34,977 bases of DNA from Streptomyces adustus (GTDB lineage: Bacteria; Actinomycetota; Actinomycetes; Streptomycetales; Streptomycetaceae). Under the pieces are notes generated by a model that was given only the letters and a program-made list of their open reading frames with translations, searched no databases and had not been told where the DNA came from. Where the stretch lies: the NCBI RefSeq assembly GCF_009377175.1, contig NZ_VJZD01000085.1, forward strand, positions 1 to 34,977. The letters are read 5' to 3'. Position 1 is the stretch's first letter; each line of letters opens with the position of its first letter. Positions 19,401 through 24,900 of this stretch are shown piece after piece. Both the position numbers and the translations under genes were made by a program.

Positions 19401-21860
19401 CCCGAGACCGGCGGCGTACGCCTGCAGGTGTCGGTGGCCGCCCTCGACGCACTCGGCCGACGACCGGTCACCGTCCACTCGGCCCCCCAGCACGCCGGAC
19501 CGCAGACACCGTGGACGCGGCACGTCACCGGCTTCCTCACCGAGCAGGCCCCGGACGCCGGTTTCGACCTCGGCCAGTGGCCGCCGGCCCAGGCGCAGCA
19601 GGTCGCCGTCGACGGGTTCTACGACCGCCAGCTCGACGCCGGTTACGCCTACGGGCCCGCCTTCCAGGGCGTGCGGGCCGTGTGGATTCGGGGCGAAGAG
19701 GTGTACGCGGAGGTCGTGCTGCCCGAGGGGCAGTCCCCGGAAGGCTTCGGCATCCACCCCGCACTCCTCGACGCCGCCCTCCAGACGACCGGACTGCTCC
19801 CGGTGACCGGCAATTCGGCCTCGGGCACGACCCGGCTGCCGTTCGCCTGGAACGAGATGTCCCTCTACGCCTCCGGCGCCACCGCACTGCGCGTCCGCGC
19901 GGCCCGCAGCGCCACCGACGCACTCACCCTGGACATCGCCGACCACACCGGCGCCCCCGTCGCCGCCATCGGCACCCTCACCATGCGCGAGGTGTCCGCC
20001 GGGCAACTCGCCACGGCCGGTGTCCCGGCCCACGAGCACCTCTACCGCGTGTCCTGGAACCCCCTCGTGCTGCCCGAGCCCGCCACCGCGGACCGCCCGG
20101 CACCGGTCGCCGACGGGGCCGCCGTACGCGCACTCGCCGCGTCCGCGCCCGAGTGGCTGCTGCTGGAACTGCCGCACGGCAACGACGCCTTCGAGGCGAC
20201 GGCCCGCACGCTCGACGTCCTCCAGGCCTGGCTGGCCGAACCGCGCCTGGACGGCTCCCGGCTTGCCGTCGTCACCCGCGGCGCGGTCCGCGACGTGACC
20301 GACCCGGCGGGCGGCGCGGTCTGGGGGCTCGTGCGCACCGCGCAGGCCGAGAACCCCGGCCGGATCACCCTGGTCGACCTGGACGATGCGTCCGCCGACC
20401 GGCTGCCGGCCGCCCTCGCCTCAGGCGAACCCCAACTCGCCCTGCGCGACGGCGAGGCCACCGTGCCGCGCCTCACCCGCGAACCCAGGGCCGCCGAAGA
20501 CACCGTCGGCGCACTCGACCCGCAGGGCACCGTCCTGATCACGGGCGGTCTCGGGACCCTGGGCCGGCTGGTGGCCCGGCACCTGGTGGAGGGCCACGGC
20601 GCCCGCCATCTGCTGCTGGTGGGCCGACGCGGCCCCAACAGCGAGGGGGCAGCCGAACTCGCGGCACAACTGAAGGAGCTGGGTGCCACCCAGGTACGGA
20701 TCGAGGCGTGCGACGCCTCCGACCGGGCCGCGCTCCAAGCCCTCCTGGCCTCCGTGGAACGGCCTCTGACAGCGATCGTGCACACGGCCGGCGTACTCGA
20801 CGACGGTGTCATCGCGGCCCAGAGCCCCGAGCGACTGGAGACGGTGTTCCGCCCGAAGGCAGACGCCGCCCGCCACCTGCACGAACTGACCCGCACGACG
20901 GATCTCGCCGCCTTCGTCCTGTACTCCTCCGCAGCGGGCGTCCTCGGCAACCCCGGCCAGGCCAACTACGCGGCCGCCAACGCCTACCTGGACGCCCTCG
21001 CCGAGCAGCGCCGCTCGCAGGGCCTGCCCGCCACCGCCCTCGCCTGGGGCATGTGGGCCGAGGCGACCGGCATGACCGCCCACCTCGACGGCACCGACCA
21101 CGAACGCGGCAGGCGCGGCGGCATGCTCGGCCTGCCCACCGCCGAGGGCCTGGCACTGCTCGACGCCGCGCTCGGCTCGACCGAGGCACTTCTCCTACCG
21201 GCCCGCCTCGACCTGGCCGACCTGCGCTCCCGCTCCTCGGACGGCACCGCGGTCCCGGCGATCCTCCAGGGTCTCGTACGGCCGTCCGCGCGCCGCACCG
21301 CCAAGACCGCCGCCGTACCGGCCGGGCAGAGCCTCCTCCAGCGACTCGCCGGCAAGACCGTGCAGGAGCGCGCACAGCTCCTGCTCGAAGTGGTGCGGGT
21401 GCAGGTCGCCGCCGTGCTGGGGGTGGCCAACCCGGCCACCGTCGACGCCACCCGGGCCTTCAAGGACGCGGGCTTCGACTCCCTCACGGCCGTCGAGCTC
21501 CGCAACCGGCTCACCGAGGCCACCGGCGTACGGCTGCCCGCGACGCTGGTCTTCGACCACCCGACGCCGACCGCCCTGGTCGAACTCCTCCAGGAGCAAC
21601 TGCGGCCCGCCAAGCCCGAGAACGCCGAGGCACTGTCCGTCCTGCACGAACTGGACCGCCTGGAGCGGGCGATGACGGCCGCCCCCGCCGACGACGACAC
21701 CGACCCCGCCGAACGGGCCCGGCTGGTCACCGAGCGGCTCAAGGCACTCACCGCCCAGTGGCAAAACCTCCACCCCGACCACCACGAGGACGTGGACCTG
21801 GAGACGGTCTCCGACGACGAGATGTTCGCCCTCATCGACAACGAGCTCGGTCTGTCCTGA
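7161..21860 (+). CDS. Type I PKS 1: AHBA loading module plus extension modules 1 and 2
   Basis: A 4,899-residue modular polyketide synthase of RifA/GdmA1 organisation. It starts chain building: a CoA-ligase-type domain activates an aryl acid, expected to be AHBA, and two malonyl extensions follow. Domain order: A, KR-like relic, ACP (loading); KS-AT-DH-ER-KR-ACP (module 1); KS-AT-DH-KR-ACP (module 2). The N-terminus LRTELIRPVPQLLR is typical of AHBA-loading PKS proteins. The ATG at 7161 follows GAGG with a 9-nt gap. After ACP2 the tail (about residues 4810-4899) has helices and an acidic end of C-terminal docking type, which should hand the chain to the next PKS. First gene of an operon with short spacings (48, 27 and 1 bp). 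Long blocks of nucleotide identity with the other modules indicate recent duplication or conversion. Each module is listed separately. Confidence 0.95.
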   Translation: MLRTELIRPVPQLLRANADRFGAKTAYRDATRGVTHAELEIRTRRLAGHLATLRLQPGDRAAILHGNSVEFVESYLAITRAAAVGVPLNPRLTEPELAHLLDDSGARVLITEPALLDTVAQLVKDRPHLKIVVTGQGPAPAGTVSFEQLATTEPAEPARDDLGLDDVAWILYTSGTTGRPKGVLSTQRNCLTSVAACYAPIPGLTHEDRVVWPLPLFHSLAHIVCVLTVTAVGASARIVDGFSAQEILDAVTEERATFLAGVPTMYHYLVQAAKAGDFTAPDLRMCLVGGAVTTAELRRSFEEVFGAPLLDAYGSTETCGSITINWPTGARVEGSCGLPVPGLDVRLVDHDSGRDVAAGAEGEVWVKGASVMVGYHNQPEATAAALRDGWLRTGDLARRDEQGYFTVTGRIKELIIRGGENIHPGEVEDILRTVPGVADVAVAGRPHEVLGEVPIAFLVPGPQGVDLERLFETCRRHLAYYKIPEELYEIDRIPRTASGKIMRHVLLGRPARLRASGDGRYEALLRTDWLPLPSVPAPQQAPGRWALAGDIHGSHLTGALRERGNTVETYLSLGGLADLADVDALAGIDALDALVEDLAAGAQAPDTAVLLLGDVHGTGPAGRTEGIEALVTRLGQTLDGWLAEQRTAHLPLVVATRDAVATGPDDALDGLTHAAVWGLVRTYQSDFPDRFVLVDLGAHEEDDAPRLAAALALAVACREPQSAIRDGVVLRPRLVRAAAVGSAHAATGTRRTGIPDTSGTVLVTGTDPVTAEHLTRHLAAVYGARRILLAGRDGRAHAELRDELARAGTDLHLETCDTADRKVLAKLIARAAAPVTAIVHTAGHEDLDTREGRRRALQGALALHELTKNSMVATFITVSPAHGLAGTPGHAGAAAAATVLDALAGHRHARGLPALSLALGPLSQTAPAAPDTGHTARALPWPVRTLSVPEALTMFDAAHTVAHPQLALLRPDAGALGDREVPALLADLIDVPRTTAPDEHATDALRARLAHLTDTEQERHLLDLVAEQVRAIAAGAALDTSRSFKELGFTSATAVELRNRLTEATGLRLPVTLAFDRPSPAAVAAQLRRLLFGLHDEEPAAETPQSAASDEPIAIVAMGCRLPGGVASAEELWRLVADGTDAISAFPDDRGWDLERLYHPDPDHPGTSYTRHGGFLAQIAEFDAGFFGISPREAVAMDPQQRLLLETSWETFERAGVDPSGLAGAHIGVFSGLMHHDYGSNIQQVPEGTEGYIGIGIAGSVASGRVSYTLGLEGPAVTVDTACSSSLVALHLAVRSLQSGECTMALAGGAALMPTPGVFIEFSRQRGLATDGRAKAFSAAADGTAWSEGVAVLLLEKLSDARRNNHPVLALVRGTAVNQDGASNGLTAPNGPSQQRVIRQALANGRLASGDVDVVEAHGTGTTLGDPIEAQAVIAAYGQNRPENRPLWLGSLKSNIGHAQAAAGVAGVIKMVMALRHEEMPKTLHIEEPTGHVDWSKGAVELLTQARPWPREEGRPRRAGISSFGVSGTNAHAVIEEAPAEEPAAETGEFTGPLPFVVSARSATALKAQAERLADHLERERPAPADAAYSLLTSRAALDHRACVVAGDLPEAVAGLRSLVTDEDQAAAGGRLAVLFTGQGAQRVGMGRELYATYPVFAAAFDEVVAELDRHLPVPLKDIVFEGAGDVDRTEFTQPALFAVEVALFRLAQSWGVKPDFVAGHSIGELTAAYVAGVWSLADAARLVAARGRLMQALPAGGAMIAVQAAEDEVLPLLTGGIGIAAINGPTSVVISGEEGPAESVAGAIAALGRKTKRLSVSHAFHSVLMDPMLEEFRQIAATLTYHEPHIGVVSNVTGKPATVGELTSPEYWVRHVRDAVRFADGITSLHEQGVTVFLEAGPDGVLTALAQGIVTDAPGTGFVTLLRGNAAEPRCAVTAFGRLFEYGVALDPEALFAGTGARRVDLPTYAFQRERYWLQDTGRSADVSGAGLAGAQHPLLGAITRLPESDGVLATGLLSLRSHPWLADHAVAGTVVVPGAALVELVVRAGDEAGASTIEELVIEAPLVLAASGGVRVQVVVGALQDGRRAVSLYSLAQDAGPQSPWTRHVTGTLVEQAGEAGEFDFSLWPPAGAQKLDLDGFYESRRAAGLEYGPAFQGLKHIWRRGGEVFADVELPEGHTGDHFAIHPALLDAALHSTMFLPEQEHDSGQTLLPFAWNQVALHASGASALRVRAVASGTDGVSLSLADPSGEPVADIATMVLRPVSGEQLGAARTPVADSLFLVDWAPLTAPADQSVTADLDDAVVDLTAPGAETSAGALELAGRVLAVVQAHLAGADGRLVVLTRDPLTDPAASALWGLVRSAQSENPHRIVLAAIDDDPASRDALPAALATGEWQLAVRAGRASTPRLARAAALETLTVPAGTDAWHLDVTTAGTLENLALLPSPEVCEPLAEGEVRIAVRAAGLNFRDVLIALGMYPGKAHFGGEGAGVVLQTGPGVTSLAPGDRVMGLLRDGFGPQALADHRHLVRMPAGWTYEQAASVPIVFSTAYYGLFDRAGLRAGESVLVHAAAGGVGMAAVQLARQAGAEVFGTASRGKWDALRANGLNEPHIANSRTLDFRERFLAATDGRGVDVVLDALAHEFVDASLDLLPRGGRFLEMGKTDIRDADEVAAAHPGVTYQAFDLVEAGPDRVQEILTELLTLFERGELTPLPVRAWDVRKAPEAFRYVSQARHTGKVVLTVPRALDPEGTVLVTGGLGTLGRLIARHLVTSHGIRHLLLVGRRGTATEGAAELVAELAESGAQVRIEACDVADREALRALIASVERPLTAVVHTAGVLDDGVIAAQSRERLEKVFRPKAQAAWHLHELTRDLDLAAFVVYSSAAGVLGNPGQSNYAAANGYLDGLAGHRRSLGLPATSLAWGMWSEGMAGSLDTAALQRNKRDGMLGITAETGNALFDAAVRSPEATLVPARLDLAGLQSRAASQAVPQLLHGLVRQGRQSAKAGAAVQGSLRQELTVLSRQERQLRLLDLVRTQAATVLGHSGAHTIDGERAFKDAGFDSLTSVELRNRLSAASGVKLSATVVFDYPTPAALAGHLHDQLGLDEGTQPAASTTPAQGATATPEADEPIAIVAMGCRFPGGATGPEELWRLVADGLDVMGGFPDNRGWDLDTLFDPDPDAVDKSYVDRGAFLHDVGEFDAGFFGISPREALAMDPQQRLLLEVSWETLERAGIDPTILRGSDTGVFTGLISHDYTVRLQQAPAELQGLRLTGTAGSVASGRVSYTLGLEGPSISVDTACSSSLVALHMAVRALRSGECSMALAGGAMVMATPDTFVEFSRQRGLARDGHVKAFAATADGTAWSEGVGVLLVEKLSDARRNNHPVLALVRGTAVNQDGASNGLTAPNGPSQQRVIRQALADGRLTPADVDAVEAHGTGTALGDPIEAQALLATYGQDRGDRDPLWLGSVKSNIGHSQGAAGVASVIKMVMALEHEVLPRTLHVDEPTPKVDWSAGAVELLTEARAWPRQEGRARRAGVSSFGVSGTNAHVVIEEAPAEEPASAAGEFGGPLPFVVSARSGPALKAQAERLADHLDSEEPVLTDVAHALVASRAALEHRAVVVAADRAQAVAGLRAVSGEVPAVAGGRLAVLFTGQGAQRVGMGRELYATYPVFAAAFDEVVAELDRHLPVPLKDIVFEGAGDVDRTEFTQPALFAIEVALFRLAQSWGVKPDFVAGHSIGELTAAHVAGVWSLADAARLVAARGRLMQALPAGGAMIAVQAAEDEVLPLLTGGIGIAAINGPASVVISGEEGPAESVARAIAALGRKTKRLSVSHAFHSVLMDPMLEEFRQIAATLTYHEPHIGVVSNVTGKPATPGELTSPEYWVRHVRDAVRFADGITSLHEQGVTVFLEAGPDGVLTALAQEILDGADVRLATLQRRGRGEAESALAALGALHCAGRAVDWTALFTGSGTRRVELPTYAFQREWYWPQDRGGAGDASSLGLSGADHPLLGAFVQLPDGGGVLATGLLSLHSHPWLADHAVAGTVVVPGTALVELVVRAGDETGTSTVDELVVEAPLVLPETGGVRLQVSVAALDALGRRPVTVHSAPQHAGPQTPWTRHVTGFLTEQAPDAGFDLGQWPPAQAQQVAVDGFYDRQLDAGYAYGPAFQGVRAVWIRGEEVYAEVVLPEGQSPEGFGIHPALLDAALQTTGLLPVTGNSASGTTRLPFAWNEMSLYASGATALRVRAARSATDALTLDIADHTGAPVAAIGTLTMREVSAGQLATAGVPAHEHLYRVSWNPLVLPEPATADRPAPVADGAAVRALAASAPEWLLLELPHGNDAFEATARTLDVLQAWLAEPRLDGSRLAVVTRGAVRDVTDPAGGAVWGLVRTAQAENPGRITLVDLDDASADRLPAALASGEPQLALRDGEATVPRLTREPRAAEDTVGALDPQGTVLITGGLGTLGRLVARHLVEGHGARHLLLVGRRGPNSEGAAELAAQLKELGATQVRIEACDASDRAALQALLASVERPLTAIVHTAGVLDDGVIAAQSPERLETVFRPKADAARHLHELTRTTDLAAFVLYSSAAGVLGNPGQANYAAANAYLDALAEQRRSQGLPATALAWGMWAEATGMTAHLDGTDHERGRRGGMLGLPTAEGLALLDAALGSTEALLLPARLDLADLRSRSSDGTAVPAILQGLVRPSARRTAKTAAVPAGQSLLQRLAGKTVQERAQLLLEVVRVQVAAVLGVANPATVDATRAFKDAGFDSLTAVELRNRLTEATGVRLPATLVFDHPTPTALVELLQEQLRPAKPENAEALSVLHELDRLERAMTAAPADDDTDPAERARLVTERLKALTAQWQNLHPDHHEDVDLETVSDDEMFALIDNELGLS
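10489..16470 (+). other. Extension module 1: KS-AT-DH-ER-KR-ACP, malonyl, fully reducing
   Basis: KS from about residue 1110 has Cys1283 in DTACSSS plus the EAHGTGT and SNIGHAQ histidines. AT serine is Ser1722 in GHSIGE; the later motif HAFHS marks malonyl rather than methylmalonyl specificity. DH has intact HAVAGTVVVP (His2026) and ALLDAALH (Asp2190). ER (about 2433-2742) has GLNFRDVL and the NADPH loop HAAAGGVGMAAVQLA. KR (about 2750-2925) has TGGLGTLG, VLDDG (B-type, D-hydroxy) and Tyr2895. ACP serine is Ser3061 in GFDSLTS. All catalytic residues are present, so the carbonyl next to the aryl ring should become CH2, as in benzenic ansamycins such as geldanamycin. Confidence 0.9.
16537..21640 (+). 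other. Extension module 2: KS-AT-DH-KR-ACP, malonyl
   Basis: KS starts at about residue 3127 with Cys3299 in DTACSSS. AT has Ser3737 in GHSIGE and HAFHS, so malonyl. DH has HAVAGTVVVP (His4040) and ALLDAALQ (Asp4204), both intact. There is no ER; the space between DH and KR holds only the KR structural subdomain. KR (about 4456-4635) has TGGLGTLG, VLDDG and Tyr4603. ACP serine is Ser4774 in GFDSLTA. Predicted outcome: a trans double bond. Confidence 0.9.
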
Positions 21861-21908
21861 CGGACGGCAAGCGCACCACACGCAGAGCGAAGGGACACAG
21901 CGACAGAC

Positions 21909-24900
21909 ATGAGCACAGACACCGCACACGACGCCCGCAGCAGTGAGGACAAGCTCCGCGAATACCTCAAGAAGGCGCTCACCGACCTGCGCAGGGCCAA
22001 CGGCCGGCTGCGCGAGGCCGAGGACGCCAGGCACGAGCCGATCGCCATCGTCGCCATGGCGTGCCGGCTCCCCGGCGGGGTCACCGCACCGGCGGACCTG
22101 TGGCGGCTGGTCGCCGACGGCACCGACGCCATCACCGAGTTCCCCGCCAACCGCGGCTGGAACCTGGACACCCTGTTCGACGACGACCCCGACCACACCG
22201 GCACCTCCTACGCCCGGCACGGCGGATTCCTGCACGACGCGGGCGCCTTCGACGCCGGCTTCTTCGGGATCTCCCCGCGCGAAGCCCTCGCCATGAACCC
22301 GCAGCAGCGACTGCTGCTGGAGACCTCCTGGGAGACCTTCGAACGCGCCGGCATCGACCCGACCGGCCTCGGCGGGCAGAGCATCGGCATCTTCACCGGC
22401 GTCATGCACCACGACTACGCCCCCATCGGGCAGCACATCCCGCCGAACGTCGAGGGCATGCTCGGCATCGGCAACTCCGGCAGCGCCACCTCCGGCCGCG
22501 TCTCCTACACCCTCGGCCTGGAGGGCCCCGCGGTCACCGTCGAGACCGCCTGCTCCTCCTCCCTGGTCGCCATCCACCTGGCCGCGCAGTCCCTGCGCAC
22601 CGGCGAGTGCACGATGGCCCTCGCCGGCGGCGTCGCCGTGATGGCCACGCCCGACGGCTTCATCGAGTTCTCCCGCCAGCGCGGACTGGCCAGGGACGGC
22701 CGCGCGAAGGCCTTCTCGGCCGCCGCCGACGGCACCAACTGGTCCGAGGGAGCAGGCCTGCTGCTCCTGCAACGCCTCTCCGATGCGCGCCGCGACGGCC
22801 ACCCCGTGCTCGCCGTCATCCGCGGCACGGCGGTCAACCAGGACGGCGCGTCCAACGGCCTGACCGCCCCCAACGGCCCCTCCCAGCAGCGCGTCATCCG
22901 GGCCGCCCTGGCCGACGGCCGGCTGACCCCGGCCGACGTCGACGCCGTCGAGGCGCACGGCACCGGCACCGCGCTCGGCGACCCGATCGAAGCCCAGGCG
23001 GTCATCGCCGCATACGGCCAGAACCGCCCGGAGAACCGCCCGTTGTGGCTCGGCTCCCTCAAGTCGAACATCGGACACGCGCAGTCGGCCGCCGGCGTCG
23101 CCGGCGTCATCAAGATGGTCATGGCCCTGCGCCACGAGGTGCTGCCCAGGACGCTGCACGTGGATGAGCCGACGCCGAAGGTGGACTGGTCGGCGGGTGC
23201 GGTGGAGCTGCTCACCGAGGCGCGCGCGTGGCCCCGGCAGGAGAGCCGTGCGCGCCGCGCGGGTGTGTCCTCGTTCGGGGTGAGCGGCACCAACGCACAC
23301 GTGGTGATCGAGGAAGCACCCGCCGAGGAACCCGCCGCGGAGACAGGGGAGTTCACCGGCCCGCTGCCGTTCGTGGTCTCGGCCCGATCGGGTCCGGCGC
23401 TGAAGGCGCAGGCCGAGCGGCTCGCCGACCACCTGGAGAGCGAGCGGCCCGTCCTGGCGGACGTCGCATACTCGCTCGCGACCGGCCGCGCGGCACTCGA
23501 CCACCGCGCCTGCGTCGTCGCCGGCGACCTGCCCGAGGCGGTGGCCGGGCTGCGCTCACTCGTCACGGACGAGGACCAGGCGGCCGCGGGCGGCCGCCTG
23601 GCGGTGCTGTTCACCGGGCAGGGCGCGCAACGGGTCGGCATGGGACGCGAGCTGTATGCGACATACCCGGTGTTCGCCGCCGCCTTCGACGAGGTCGTGG
23701 CCGAACTCGACCGGCACCTGCCCGTCCCGTTGAAGGACATCGTCTTCGAGGGTGCGGGTGATGTGGACCGCACCGAGTTCACGCAGCCCGCGCTGTTCGC
23801 CGTCGAGGTCGCCCTGTTCCGGCTGGCGCAGTCCTGGGGCGTGAAGCCGGACTTCGTGGCCGGGCACTCCATCGGCGAACTCACCGCCGCGTACGTTGCC
23901 GGGGTGTGGTCGCTTGCGGACGCGGCCCGGCTGGTGGCCGCGCGGGGCCGGCTGATGCAGGCGCTGCCTGCGGGCGGCGCGATGATCGCCGTGCAGGCGG
24001 CCGAGGACGAGGTGCTGCCCCTGCTGACCGGCGGCATCGGTATCGCAGCCATCAACGGGCCGACCTCCGTGGTGATTTCGGGTGTCGAGGCGCAGGCCGA
24101 GGCGGTCGGTGCGCACTTCGCCCAACTGGGCCGCAAGACCAGGCGTCTGAGTGTCAGTCACGCTTTTCACTCGGTGCTGATGGACCCGATGCTGGAGGAG
24201 TTTAGGCAGATCGCGGCCACTCTCACCTACCACGAGCCGCACATCGGTGTCGTCTCCAACGTCACCGGAAAGCCCGCGACCGTGGGCGAGCTGACCTCTC
24301 CCGAGTACTGGGTCCGCCACGTCCGTGATGCCGTCCGTTTCGCCGACGGCATCACCTCGCTGCACGAGCAGGGCGTCACCGTCTTTTTGGAGGCCGGGCC
24401 CGCCGGCGTGCTCACCGCGCTGGGGCAGGAATGCGCGGAGGGTTCGTTGTTCGTGCCCTTCCAACGCGCGAACGTCCCCGAGGCGCAGGCCGCGGTGACT
24501 GCCGCCGGACGGCTCTTCACCGCCAAAGTCACCCCCAACCTGGCCGCGCTCGCGCCGGGTGGGCGCCGGGTCGACCTGCCGACCTACGCCTTCCAGCGCG
24601 ACTGGTACTGGCTGCGCCACCTCGAGACCCGTTCCGACGCCGTCTCGCTGGGTCTCGCCCCCGCCGGCCACCCTGTTCTCGGTGCGATCACGCGGCTGCC
24701 GGAGTCGGACGGGGTGCTGGCGACGGGGCTGCTGTCGCTGCGCAGCCATCCGTGGCTGGCGGACCATGCGGTGGCCGGGACGGTCGTCGTCCCGGGCGCC
24801 GCGCTGGTCGAGCTGGTGGTGCGGGCCGGTGACGAGGCGGGCGCGAGCACCATCGAGGAGCTGGTGATCGAGGCTCCGCTGGTGCTTGCCGCCTCGGGCG

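Noticed and set aside
15471..20177. Very long minus-strand open frame opposite the PKS 1 gene
   Set aside because: Its translation is Gly/Arg/Gln/His-rich with no domain pattern, and it lies opposite a sense gene with intact PKS motifs. High GC content keeps such antisense frames open. The same applies to the long minus-strand frames at 6963-9884 and 23556-29216.
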